Assembly: GCF_029892105.1 (NCBI RefSeq)
Contig: NZ_JARZAJ010000023.1
Coordinates: 35,292 to 99,291 of the forward strand
Direction: 5' to 3'
Length of the DNA stretch: 64,000 nt
Source: Kitasatospora sp. GP82
GTDB taxonomy: Bacteria > Actinomycetota > Actinomycetes > Streptomycetales > Streptomycetaceae
In this document: one piece after another, positions 8,416 to 16,595 of the stretch
How positions within the stretch are numbered: position 1 is the first letter of the stretch
Layout of the letters: every line of letters begins with the position of its first letter
Position numbers and translations under genes: made by a program
The notes under the pieces: generated by a model
Told to the model about the DNA's origin: nothing
The model's database searches: none
Seen by the model: only the letters and a program-made list of their open reading frames with translations

Positions 8416-9810
8416 TCACCGGTACTCGGCCAGCCGGCGCCCGAGGCCCCGGACCACGCCGGCCGCCGCCAGCACTGCCAGGAACGCGGCACCGGCCGCC
8501 ACGGAGTAGAGGACGCCGTCGGTGCCCTTCGCCGACCGCTCGAACGCCGTCCGCTCGGCCGTCGCGGCCTGGGCGAGCTGCTGGTCGAGTGCGGTGAAGG
8601 CGCCCTCGGCGGAGTCGCCGCCGGTACCGACCGTGGTGCGCAGCGCGGCCTCGTAGTCGCCCTGCTCGTTGCTCTTCGCGGCGGCGCGGTGGCGCGCCTC
8701 CCAGGTGGTGAAGAGGGACTGGGCCCGGACCAGGGCCGCATCGGCCTCGCCGGGTGCGGCGGTTCTGGCGCGACCCAGGGTGCCGCCGCCCGCCCGGGTG
8801 CTGCCGTCACCTGCGCTGCTGCCACCTGCGCTGCCGTCCGCCGGCGGCGGACCGGCCAGCGAACCGGTGATCGCGGCCCAGCGCTCGGTGTAGGTGTCGG
8901 AGGCACCCCGGGCGACCAGGTCGAGGTTCTCCGCCGTGTGCGACTGGAGCGCCTCGATCCTGGCCTGGTCGAGCGTCCGCAGCGGGAGGGCGCCGCGCTG
9001 CCGGCTGTCCGTCAGATCGGAGTGGACCGACAGACTGCCCGCCGCCAGCCAGAGCACCGCTGCCAGCACGGCGGCCGTCGCGCCGAGCAGGCCGGGGTTG
9101 AAAACCCGATTGGTCCGGCGAAACAGGAGCTGCTGGCAGCGGACCAGTGCCGCCAGCGCCAGTCCACCGAGCACCAGCGCCGCCCACGGGAAGGACCCGG
9201 CGGCCGCATAGTCCCCGTCCAGCCGCCCGGCCTCGGCCGCAGCCAGACGCTGCGCGGCGGGCAGCATGCTCTCCTGCAACTGCGCGGAGGCGTACCGCAG
9301 ATACGCCCCGCCGAGCGGCAGGCCCTGCCGGTTGTCCGCCCCGGCGGTCTCCACCAGGCCCGCGTACTGCGGGAGTTGCCGGTTGAGTGCGGTGACCCAC
9401 TGCTGGGCGTCGGAGGAGCCGGTCCGCGCGGCGGACTCGGTGAGGAGACGGGCAGCGGTGTCCAGGTCGGCGCGGTAGCGGTCGCGGACGGACTGCGGCG
9501 CGTCGCCCGCGAGCAGGAAGGCGGAGGCGGCGGTGGCGTCCGCGTCGGCGAGCGAGCGGTAGATCTCGGCGGCGTTCTGGCTGAGCGGTTGGCTGTGCGA
9601 GACGACCTGGTCCGCCGCGCGGGCCCGGCCGATCACCTGCCAGGCCGCCAGGGTGCCGAAGGCCAGGACCAGCACGGTCAGCAGGATGCCTGCCGTGCGT
9701 AGTCGGCCCGGTGCGGTGTCCACCGTCCGCCGCAGCTGTGCGAGTGCGCGCTGCGGTGCGGACGGCAGCGGTCTCGGTGCGACGTCCCCCGTCTGTACCG
9801 GTGCTGCCAC
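8416..9810 (-). CDS. glnX: GlnX-like membrane sensor protein
   Basis: Protein of about 464 residues with four membrane segments (near 31-53, 202-220, 229-250 and 428-448) separating two helical extracellular regions, and only short cytosolic ends. This matches mycobacterial GlnX, thought to relay ligand binding by GlnH across the membrane to PknG. It is the first gene of the minus-strand operon, with 13 bases to glnH. GTG 9810 is preferred because a GGGGGAGG site is about 8-9 bases upstream; GTG 9819 is also possible. Sequence similarity to mycobacterial GlnX is weak by eye, so the name rests on topology and gene order. Confidence 0.8.
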   Translation of the reverse strand: MAAPVQTGDVAPRPLPSAPQRALAQLRRTVDTAPGRLRTAGILLTVLVLAFGTLAAWQVIGRARAADQVVSHSQPLSQNAAEIYRSLADADATAASAFLLAGDAPQSVRDRYRADLDTAARLLTESAARTGSSDAQQWVTALNRQLPQYAGLVETAGADNRQGLPLGGAYLRYASAQLQESMLPAAQRLAAAEAGRLDGDYAAAGSFPWAALVLGGLALAALVRCQQLLFRRTNRVFNPGLLGATAAVLAAVLWLAAGSLSVHSDLTDSRQRGALPLRTLDQARIEALQSHTAENLDLVARGASDTYTERWAAITGSLAGPPPADGSAGGSSAGDGSTRAGGGTLGRARTAAPGEADAALVRAQSLFTTWEARHRAAAKSNEQGDYEAALRTTVGTGGDSAEGAFTALDQQLAQAATAERTAFERSAKGTDGVLYSVAAGAAFLAVLAAAGVVRGLGRRLAEYR

Positions 9811-9980
9811 CTGCCCCACCCTCCCCCGTGGGCGGCCCCGCCCACCGGAGCCCGCCCGTTGCCAGCAGTATGGCCGCAGGTTCGGGCGGCCACACGCGAG
9901 TTGTGCGGCTCTTGAGCTTCGGTGCTCCTCGACTCCCCGGCCTCGGCCCGGTAACGCCCATCGTGAGGCGTCCTACGGCC

Positions 9981-10000
9981 GGTGTCCGGAGCCGGACACC
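9981..10000. promoter_or_regulatory. Perfect inverted repeat just before the nucleosidase gene
   Basis: GGTGTCCGG-AG-CCGGACACC, a 9-bp arm palindrome ending 4 bases before ATG 10005. Position and symmetry suggest an operator or a translation-masking hairpin in the intergenic region shared with glnX. No regulator is identified. Confidence 0.5.
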
Positions 10001-10004
10001 TACC

Positions 10005-10589
10005 ATGGAGCGCATGCGTCTGCTCGGAACGATCACACCTGACCGCCCGCTGCTCGTCGTGGCCGTCCAGGAGGAGGCCGCCTACCTCGGCGACAGTCTC
10101 CCCGTGCTGCTCACCGGCATAGGGAAGATCAACGCGACCGCCGCGCTGGCCACCGTACTGGCCCGGGGCGAGAGGCCGTCCGAGATCGTCAACCTGGGCA
10201 CCGCTGGTGCGCTCCGTTCGGGCTGGGCCGGTACCCACCAGGTGGCACAGGTGCTCCAGCACGACATCGACACCCCGGTCCTCCGGGCGCTCACCGGCCG
10301 CACCTACGGCGCGCCGATCGCCGTCAGCGACACCCCCGGGCCGACCCTGGCCACCGGCGACCTCTTCGTCTCCGACCCCGAGGCCCGCGACCGCCTGGCC
10401 GAACACGCCGACCTGGTCGACATGGAGGGTTACGCGCTCGCCACCGTCGCCCAGCGCGCGAATGTCCCGCTCCGCCTGATCAAGCACGTCAGCGACGAGG
10501 CCGGGGCCGGTGCCGACCGCACCTGGCGGGAGTCCGTGGACGGCTGCGCCAGGATCCTCGCCGAGTGGGTCCGCGCCCAGGGGCTCTGA
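10005..10589 (+). CDS. 5'-methylthioadenosine/S-adenosylhomocysteine nucleosidase family protein
   Basis: Protein of 194 residues of the purine-nucleoside phosphorylase/MTAN fold: LLTGIGKINA (phosphate/ribose region), NLGTAGAL, VDMEGYALA (ribose-binding Met-Glu) and ISDEAG-type catalytic Asp in KHVSDEAGAGA. It should split the glycosidic bond of MTA/SAH or a related purine nucleoside. It is shorter than the 230-residue E. coli enzyme, as in many actinobacteria. ATG 10005 (MERMRLLG) or ATG 10014 are both possible. Transcribed divergently from the glnX operon. Confidence 0.88.
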   Translation: MERMRLLGTITPDRPLLVVAVQEEAAYLGDSLPVLLTGIGKINATAALATVLARGERPSEIVNLGTAGALRSGWAGTHQVAQVLQHDIDTPVLRALTGRTYGAPIAVSDTPGPTLATGDLFVSDPEARDRLAEHADLVDMEGYALATVAQRANVPLRLIKHVSDEAGAGADRTWRESVDGCARILAEWVRAQGL

Positions 10590-10605
10590 AGCCCTCGCGG
10601 CCGGT

Positions 10606-10633
10606 GCCCGGCCGGCCCGGAGCGCGGCCGGGC
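10606..10633 (+). terminator. GC-rich hairpin after the nucleosidase gene
   Basis: GCCCGGCC and GGCCGGGC arms with a 12-base loop, starting 16 bases after the stop codon; no U-tract, as is usual in Streptomyces. Low-confidence terminator. Confidence 0.35.
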
Positions 10634-10679
10634 GGGAAATCTGCTTGCCGTGATCACCACCCGGTGTTGGAGTGGCCGG

Positions 10680-11456
10680 ATGAACAGTGATGCGGTGCTG
10701 GCCGCCTTCGACCGGCAGCTGAGGCAGGAAGCGGCACCGGAGGGCCCCGGGACCAGGGTCGAGCGGGTGGGCGACGTGGTGCGGCAGGTCGGCGCGGAGC
10801 ACGCCTGGAACGGGATCCTCTGGTCGGATCTGCGGGAGGACACCGCGGATGCGGCGATCGCGGCCCAGGTTCGCCACTTCGCCTCACTGGGGCTCGAGTT
10901 CGAGTGGAAGCTCTACGCCCACGACCGGCCCGCCGACCTCGCCGGGCGGCTGCGGGCGGCCGGGTTCACGCCGGAGCCCGAGGAGACGCTGCTGGTCGCC
11001 CGGGTCCAGGACCTGGCCACGGACGTCCGGCTGCCCGAGGGCATCCGGCTGCTCCCCGTGACCGACCGGGCAGGCGTGGAGCTGGTGGCGGACGTCCATG
11101 AGCAGGTGTTCGACACGGACGGCTCGCGGATCAGGCAGCGGCTGCTCGACCGGCTGGCCGAGGATCCGGGCTCGGTCGACATCGTGCTGGCGATGGCCGG
11201 CGACCGGCCGGTGTGCTCGGCCCGGATCGAGTTCCACCCGGGCACCGACTTCGCGAGCCTCTGGGGCGGCGGCACCGTGACCGACTGGCGCGGCCGGGGC
11301 ATCTACCGGGCCCTGGTCGCCTTCCGTGCCCGCATCGCCGCGGAGCGCGGCCACCGCTATCTCCAGGTCGACGCATCGGACGAGAGCCGCCCGATCCTTC
11401 AGCGCCTCGGGTTCGTTCCGCTGGGCACCACCACGCCGTACATCTGCCAGCCTTGA
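10680..11456 (+). CDS. GNAT family N-acetyltransferase
   Basis: Protein of 258 residues. The C-terminal half (about 120-258) is a GNAT domain with the acetyl-CoA loop seen as VTDWRGRGIYRALVAFR (Q/RxxGxG/A type) and a terminal LQRLGFVPLG strand-helix; the N-terminal half resembles a degenerate GNAT or substrate domain (LASLGLEFEWKLYAHD, AGFTPEPEETLLVA). The acceptor substrate is unknown. ATG 10680 is chosen; an in-frame GTG at 10650 would add ten residues. Convergent with the isochorismatase gene, 46 bases away. Confidence 0.88.
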   Translation: MNSDAVLAAFDRQLRQEAAPEGPGTRVERVGDVVRQVGAEHAWNGILWSDLREDTADAAIAAQVRHFASLGLEFEWKLYAHDRPADLAGRLRAAGFTPEPEETLLVARVQDLATDVRLPEGIRLLPVTDRAGVELVADVHEQVFDTDGSRIRQRLLDRLAEDPGSVDIVLAMAGDRPVCSARIEFHPGTDFASLWGGGTVTDWRGRGIYRALVAFRARIAAERGHRYLQVDASDESRPILQRLGFVPLGTTTPYICQP

Positions 11457-11502
11457 GGGCCCCACGCCGCTCCTCGACCGGCGCCCCGCCCTGCCTCCGG
11501 TC

Positions 11503-12102
11503 CTACCCGCGGGAGGCCGCGGCCAGGACGGCGTCCGTGGTGACCACCTTGGCGAAGCGCATGCGGTGGAGCACGGCGGCGGTGGCGCGGGCGAGGTCGG
11601 CGGCGGGGATGGACTCCCCGTCGGGCCCCGCCATGTCGAACGTGTGCATGGCGTCGACCGGGAAGACCACGTCGTAGCCGAGGTTGCCGCCCATCCGGGC
11701 GGTGGTCTCGTTGCAGACGTTGGTCATGATGCCGACCGTCACCAGCTGGGTGGCTCCGCGCTCCTGGAGCCAGGTCTGCAGGTCGGGCGTGCCGTAGAAG
11801 GCGCTGTTGACGGTCTTGGTGACATACAGGTCCGCGGCGGCCCCGGCCACCTCGGGCTTGAGCTCGTACCCGGGCGTTCCCGGCTGGAGCGGCCCGGCCG
11901 CCGACTGGTGCTGCACCACCACGACCGGACGGCCGGTCTCCTGCCAGAGGTCCAGCAGGGCGCCGATGCGCTGCTCGGCCCCGGGGTTGTCCCGGGGGCC
12001 CCAGAAGTCGTGGTCCTCGAAGCCCTGCTGGACGTCGATCACGATCAGGACGGCGTCGTCGGCGAGTTGGAGCGGAGCGTCGAATGCTGCGGTGTTCGTC
12101 AT
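11503..12102 (-). CDS. Isochorismatase-family cysteine hydrolase
   Basis: Protein of 199 residues with the three-residue active site of the family: Asp in VLIVIDVQQGFED, Lys in VTKTVNSAF and Cys in GIMTNVCNETTARMG. These enzymes hydrolyse amides (nicotinamidase, N-carbamoylsarcosine amidase, YcaC-like) or isochorismate; the substrate cannot be fixed from sequence. It is divergently transcribed from a GlxA-type regulator 71 bases away, a common arrangement suggesting direct control. Confidence 0.92.
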   Translation of the reverse strand: MTNTAAFDAPLQLADDAVLIVIDVQQGFEDHDFWGPRDNPGAEQRIGALLDLWQETGRPVVVVQHQSAAGPLQPGTPGYELKPEVAGAAADLYVTKTVNSAFYGTPDLQTWLQERGATQLVTVGIMTNVCNETTARMGGNLGYDVVFPVDAMHTFDMAGPDGESIPAADLARATAAVLHRMRFAKVVTTDAVLAAASRG

Positions 12103-12173
12103 GGCTTCATCCTGCGGCCGGGGCCGACCGGGTGGTGAGTGGCCGGACTGCCCATGGTCGATATATTTCTGCC
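12103..12173. promoter_or_regulatory. Shared promoter region of isochorismatase and GlxA-type regulator
   Basis: Seventy-one bases between divergent starts. It contains an A/T-rich core (GATATATTT, 12160-12168) unusual for the surroundings and a weak CATGG...CCATG inverted repeat spanning 12153-12176 that overlaps the regulator start codon. Likely contains both promoters and the regulator's binding site. Confidence 0.5.
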
Positions 12174-13160
12174 ATGACCGCTGTCGCGACTTCTGCCATG
12201 CGTACGGTGGGCTGCCTGATCTTCGACGGGGTACGGGCCTTCGACTACGCGGTGATCGGCGAGGTCTGGGCCAACCGGACCACCCGTCCTGGGCTGCCGG
12301 CCTTCGAGCTGCGGGTCTGCGGGCCCGAGGGCGCGCGGGTCCGGCTCGGCGGCGCCCTGGAGCGGGTGCCCGACCACGGGCTTGCCGCGCTCGCCGAGTG
12401 CGATCTGGTACTGGTGCCCGGCATCGAGGATCCGCGGGCGCCGATCGACCCCGGGATCCTGGATGCGCTGCGCGCCGCCCACGCACGCGGTGTGCCGATC
12501 GCCTCGCTCTGCGCCGGGGCATTCGTCCTCGCCGAGGCCGGACTGCTGGACGGACGCCGCGCCACCACCCACTGGGCGCTGGCCCCCGAACTGGCCCGCC
12601 GCCACCCCGCCGTGGACGTGGACCCCGAGGTGCTGTTCACCGGCGACGGCGAGATCTGGACCTCGGCCGGGGTCGCCGCCGGGATAGATCTCTGCCTGCA
12701 CCTGGTCCGCTCGGCACACGGCCAGCAGGCGGCGGCGGTGATCGCCCGCGCGATGGTGACCGCGCCGTTCCGGGCAGGCGGGCAGGCCCAGTTCATCCCC
12801 TCGCCCGTGCCCGAGAGCGCCGACGCGGACGATCCGCTGGCGAAGGTTCGGACGGCTGTCCTGGCCGCGCTCGAAGTGCCCTGGACGGTGGCGCGGTTGG
12901 CGGGGCTGGCGACGATGTCCGAGCGTACGTTCGCCCGGCGCTTCGCCGCCGCCACCGGGACGCCGCCACTGCGCTGGCTGCTGGAACAGCGGGTACTCGC
13001 GGCTCAGCGACTGCTGGAGGAGACCGACCTGCCGGTGGACGAGATCGCCGTCCGCTGCGGCTTCGGCTCAGCGGTCTCGCTGCGCCCGGCCTTCACCCGC
13101 CGAGTCGGCGTCGCCCCCCGCGAGTACCGCCGCACCTTCCGAGGCCGCGACGGCGGCTAG
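12174..13160 (+). CDS. GlxA family AraC-type transcriptional regulator
   Basis: Protein of 328 residues: an N-terminal DJ-1/PfpI-like domain (about 8-190; LVLVPGIEDPR, nucleophile-elbow-like SLCAGAFVLAEAG with Cys) fused to an AraC double helix-turn-helix (about 225-325; LATMSERTFARRF, IAVRCGFGSAVSLRPAFTRRVG). The DJ-1-like domain usually senses a ligand rather than acting as an amidase. It probably controls the divergent isochorismatase gene. ATG 12174 is used; an internal ATG (MRTVG) eight codons later is possible. Confidence 0.92.
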   Translation: MTAVATSAMRTVGCLIFDGVRAFDYAVIGEVWANRTTRPGLPAFELRVCGPEGARVRLGGALERVPDHGLAALAECDLVLVPGIEDPRAPIDPGILDALRAAHARGVPIASLCAGAFVLAEAGLLDGRRATTHWALAPELARRHPAVDVDPEVLFTGDGEIWTSAGVAAGIDLCLHLVRSAHGQQAAAVIARAMVTAPFRAGGQAQFIPSPVPESADADDPLAKVRTAVLAALEVPWTVARLAGLATMSERTFARRFAAATGTPPLRWLLEQRVLAAQRLLEETDLPVDEIAVRCGFGSAVSLRPAFTRRVGVAPREYRRTFRGRDGG

Positions 13161-13163
13161 CCC

Positions 13164-13222
13164 CTAATGGCGTACCCGACTGCCCCGCGCCCCTATTGGC
13201 GTGCCCGCTTGCCCCCGCGCCC
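13164..13222. repeat. Two imperfect 30-bp direct repeats between convergent genes
   Basis: Two consecutive units beginning CTAATGGCGTACCCG and CTATTGGCGTGCCCG and both ending in CCCCGCGCCC. They fill most of the 100-base gap between the convergent GlxA-type gene and csnK. The C-rich tail resembles the ends of the dispersed element seen at 57.0 and 61.7 kb. Confidence 0.6.
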
Positions 13223-13260
13223 ACACGGGCTTCCCGATTGTCTCCTGACTGCGCTCCCGG

Positions 13261-14322
13261 TCAGGCTGCCGTCTGTACGGGGGCGTACGCGGCGCGGAGG
13301 CGTTGCTCCGCCGCGGGACCGCCGCCGAGGCCGGTGGAGGCGAGGTGGTCGAGGCCGAGGAGGGCCGAGCCGAGGACGGGCGGAGCGACCACGATCCGGG
13401 GTTCGGCCAGCGGTGCGGCGGCGGCCAGTCGGGCGAGAAGGTTGTCGATCAGCAGCGGCTGACGGGCGGCCAGTACCCCGCCGCCCAGCACCAGCGGGGT
13501 CGCCTCGCCCAGCAGGTTCAGCCTGGTCAGCGCGACCACGGCGAGCCTGGCGATCTCGGCGGCCTGGCGGTCGATCAGATCGAGCGCGATGGCATCCCCC
13601 GCCTCGGCGGTGGCGAACAGCACCCGGGAGAGCTCGTGCAGCCGGATCCGCTCCAGCTGCCCGAGGTGGATGGCCTCCGCGACGGCGGTGGCGCTGGGCA
13701 TCCCGAAGTGGGCGGCGATGGCGGGGGCGAGCGCGGTGGCAGGGCCGCGGCCGTCCTCGGCGCGGGTGGCGTGCCACATCGACTCGGAGGCCAGCCCGCC
13801 GCCTCCGCCCCAGTCGCCGGTCAGACGGCCGAGCGCGGGGAAGCGCGCGGTGCGGCCGTCCGGCAGCAGCCCGACGCAGTTGATCCCGGCGCCGCAGACC
13901 ACCGCGACCCCGCGCGGCCCGTCGGTCCCGGCCCGCAGCAGACCGAAGGTGTCATTGGCGACCGCGCTGGTCAGGCCCCACGGCCGGGCGGCCAGCGCGG
14001 CGTGGAGCTGCTGTTCCTCCACCGGCAGGTCGGCGTTGGCCAGGCAGGCGCTGACCCTGGTGGTGAGTACGCCGGTGCCGGGTGCGCCATCGGATCCGAA
14101 GCCGGTCGCCGATCTCAGTCCGGCCTCGCGGGCTGCCGCTTCGACCAGTGGGGCAAGGCCCGCGATCGCCGCCTCGGCCCCGTCCAGTTGCGGCTGGAAG
14201 CCGCCGCCCCGGGCGGCGCCGAGAACCGTGCCGTCGGCGCCGACCAGGGCGACGTCGGTCTTGCTGTTGCCGGCGTCGATGGCGAGGACGCCGGGTAGTT
14301 GCTCGTTCTGCTGGTGGTCCAT
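13261..14322 (-). CDS. csnK: N-acetylglucosamine/glucosamine kinase-like protein (BadF/BadG family)
   Basis: Protein of 353 residues of the actin-like ATPase superfamily: phosphate-1 motif AIDAGNSKTDVALVG (14-28), GAGINCVG, LTGDWGGGGGLASE and the adenosine motif LVLGGGVL. It should phosphorylate an amino sugar released from imported chitosan oligosaccharides. It is the last gene of the csn-like operon, 88 bases after the GH4 gene; gene order matches S. coelicolor/S. lividans csnREFGHK, where this position is CsnK. Substrate is inferred from context. Confidence 0.85.
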   Translation of the reverse strand: MDHQQNEQLPGVLAIDAGNSKTDVALVGADGTVLGAARGGGFQPQLDGAEAAIAGLAPLVEAAAREAGLRSATGFGSDGAPGTGVLTTRVSACLANADLPVEEQQLHAALAARPWGLTSAVANDTFGLLRAGTDGPRGVAVVCGAGINCVGLLPDGRTARFPALGRLTGDWGGGGGLASESMWHATRAEDGRGPATALAPAIAAHFGMPSATAVAEAIHLGQLERIRLHELSRVLFATAEAGDAIALDLIDRQAAEIARLAVVALTRLNLLGEATPLVLGGGVLAARQPLLIDNLLARLAAAAPLAEPRIVVAPPVLGSALLGLDHLASTGLGGGPAAEQRLRAAYAPVQTAA

Positions 14323-14410
14323 CAGTCCTCGCTCCCAGGTTCCTGGGCCGGTGCGGCCCAGCGAGGTGTTGCCGTCATGGACGTTGCCACGGACGCTGCC
14401 GAGGCCCGGC

Positions 14411-15697
14411 TCATGCCCAGCTCAGATGCGCGCCGTTGTGGGCGAGCAGACGGTCCGTCAGCTGCTCGGCGAGCTCCAGCTGGCCGACCAGCGGGTGCGC
14501 CAGCAGAGCGTCGAAGACCCGGTCCCGGCCACCCTTGAGCGCGGCTTCGAGAGCGAGCTGCTCGTACGCCGTCACCGCGGCGATCAGGCCTGCGTACAGC
14601 GGTTCGACAGGCCGCTGCGGCAGCGGCCGTACGCCGTGCGCGTCCACCTCTGCGGGGACCTCGATCACCGCGTCGTCTGGCAGGAAGGGCAGGACGCCGT
14701 CGTTGCGGGTGTTGACCACCTGGACGTCGGTGCCGCCGCCGGTACCGAGCAGCGCGCCGATCAGCTGGACGGCGGCCTCGGAGTAGAACGCGCCGCCGCG
14801 CTTGCCGAGCAGCTCCGGCTTGGTGTCCAGGGCCGGGTCGGCGTACATCCGGAGCAGCTGCTTCTCGATCGCCGCGACCTCGATGGCGCGCGAGCCCTTG
14901 ACCTTGAGCTCCTCTACCACCGCGTCGTGCTGGTAGAAGTAGCGCAGGTAGTACGAGGGGACGACGCCGAGGCGGCGGATCAGCGCGAGCGGCAGGTGCA
15001 GGTCGGCGGCGATCTGCTCGCCGAAGCCGTCCAGGAGTTCGGGCAGTACCTCCCGGCCGGACGCCGCACCCGGTGCGTCCAGCAGGGTGACGCCGCGCTC
15101 CCAGGTCAGGTGGTTGAGGCCGACGTGGTCGAGGCGGATCAGCTCGGGTGCGACACCGAGACGGGCGGCGAACTTGCGCTGGAAGCCGATCGCGACGTTG
15201 CACAGCCCGACGGCCTTGTGCCCGGCGCTCTGCAGGGCGCGGGTGACGATGCCGACCGGGTTGGTGAAGTCGACGATCCAGGCCTCCGGGTTGGTACGGC
15301 GGACCTGATCGGCGATGTCCAGGACCACCGGGACGGTGCGCAGCGCCTTGGCCAGCCCGCCCGCACCGGTGGTCTCCTGCCCGACGCAGCCGCACTCCAG
15401 CGGCCAGGTCTCGTCCTCGTTGCGCGCCGCCTGCCCGCCGACCCGCAGCTGGAGCAGGACGGCGTCCGCTCCGGCGACGCCCGCCGTGACGTCGGAGGTG
15501 GTGGTCACCCGGGCGGAGTGGCCCTGTCTGGCGAAGATCCGGCGGGCCAGGCCGCCGATCAGCTCCAGCCGGTCGGCGGCCGGGTCGATCAGGACCAGCT
15601 CGGCGATCGGCAGTGTGTCGCGGAGCCGGGCGAAGCCGTCGATCAGCTCCGGTGTGTAGGTCGAACCGCCGCCGACGATGGCCAGCTTGAGAGACAT
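14411..15697 (-). CDS. csnH: GH4 family 6-phospho-beta-glucosidase/glucosaminidase-type enzyme
   Basis: Protein of 428 residues of glycoside hydrolase family 4, which uses NAD+ and Mn2+: NAD-binding IVGGGSTYTPELIDG at 6-20, metal-site Cys in GLCNVAIGFQ and His in HVGLNHLTW, and YYLRYFY near the catalytic Tyr. It should cleave imported (phospho)disaccharides in the cytosol. Its ATG overlaps the permease stop codon (TGATG), indicating translational coupling. In the csn operon this is CsnH; the exact substrate (glucosaminide rather than glucoside) is inferred. Confidence 0.9.
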   Translation of the reverse strand: MSLKLAIVGGGSTYTPELIDGFARLRDTLPIAELVLIDPAADRLELIGGLARRIFARQGHSARVTTTSDVTAGVAGADAVLLQLRVGGQAARNEDETWPLECGCVGQETTGAGGLAKALRTVPVVLDIADQVRRTNPEAWIVDFTNPVGIVTRALQSAGHKAVGLCNVAIGFQRKFAARLGVAPELIRLDHVGLNHLTWERGVTLLDAPGAASGREVLPELLDGFGEQIAADLHLPLALIRRLGVVPSYYLRYFYQHDAVVEELKVKGSRAIEVAAIEKQLLRMYADPALDTKPELLGKRGGAFYSEAAVQLIGALLGTGGGTDVQVVNTRNDGVLPFLPDDAVIEVPAEVDAHGVRPLPQRPVEPLYAGLIAAVTAYEQLALEAALKGGRDRVFDALLAHPLVGQLELAEQLTDRLLAHNGAHLSWA

Positions 15698-16587
15698 CAG
15701 CCCTTGACCCCTGTCAGTGTCACGCCTTCGATGAAGGCTTTCTGAGCGAAGAAGAACAGCACGATCACCGGGGCCGTAACGAGCAGGGTCGCTGCCATGG
15801 TGAGGTTCCAGTCGGTGTGGTGGGCGCCCTTGAAGGACTCCAGGCCGTAACTGAGCGTCCAGGCGCCCTGGTTCTCGCTGGAGTAGATCTGCGGGCCGAA
15901 GTAGTCGTTCCAGCAGTAGAAGAACTGGAACAGCGCGACCGCCGCGACGGCGGGCCTGGCCATCGGCAGGATCACCCGCAGCAGCGTGCGCAGTTCGCCG
16001 CAGCCGTCGATCCGGGCGGCCTCCACGTACTCCTTGGGGATGGTCAGCAGGAACTGGCGCAGCAGGAAGATGGAGAAGGCGTCGCCGAAGGCCATCGGGA
16101 TGATCAGCGGCCAGAGGGTGCCGGTGAGGTCGAGCTGCTTGGCCCAGAACAGGTACATCGGGATGACCGTGACCTGCGGCGGCAGCATCATCATCGAGAT
16201 GACCGCCATCAGGGCCAGGTTCCGGCCCCGGAAGCGGAACTTGGCGAGCGCGTAGGCCACCGGGAGGCTGGAGACGATGGTCAGCAGGGTGCCGAGCCCG
16301 GCGTAGACCAGGGTGTTGCGCCACCAGGTGAGGAAGCCGGGCGTCTGCCAGACCTTCAGATAGTTGCCCCACTGCCAGTGGTGCGGCCAGAGGTCGGCGG
16401 TGAGCGCCTGCTGGTCCGTCATCACCGAGGTGAGGAGGACGAAGACGAACGGCAGCAGGAAGAACAGTGCCGCCGCGATCGCCACCGAGTGGACGGCCAC
16501 CCAGTGCAGGAAGGCCCGTCTGCGGGCCACCTTGGCGGCGGCGGTGGACTTGGCCGTTGTGGGCAGGGTCACGGTGGTTGTGGTCAT
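15697..16587 (-). CDS. csnG: Carbohydrate ABC transporter permease (MalG type)
   Basis: Protein of 296 residues with six predicted membrane helices and the EAA loop (EYVEAARIDGCGELRTLLRVILP) that contacts the shared ATPase (usually MsiK in Streptomyces, not encoded here). It pairs with the other permease 8 bases upstream and the lipoprotein. ATG 16587 (MTTTTVTLP) is chosen. Confidence 0.92.
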   Translation of the reverse strand: MTTTTVTLPTTAKSTAAAKVARRRAFLHWVAVHSVAIAAALFFLLPFVFVLLTSVMTDQQALTADLWPHHWQWGNYLKVWQTPGFLTWWRNTLVYAGLGTLLTIVSSLPVAYALAKFRFRGRNLALMAVISMMMLPPQVTVIPMYLFWAKQLDLTGTLWPLIIPMAFGDAFSIFLLRQFLLTIPKEYVEAARIDGCGELRTLLRVILPMARPAVAAVALFQFFYCWNDYFGPQIYSSENQGAWTLSYGLESFKGAHHTDWNLTMAATLLVTAPVIVLFFFAQKAFIEGVTLTGVKG

Positions 16588-16595
16588 CCCGGTCC

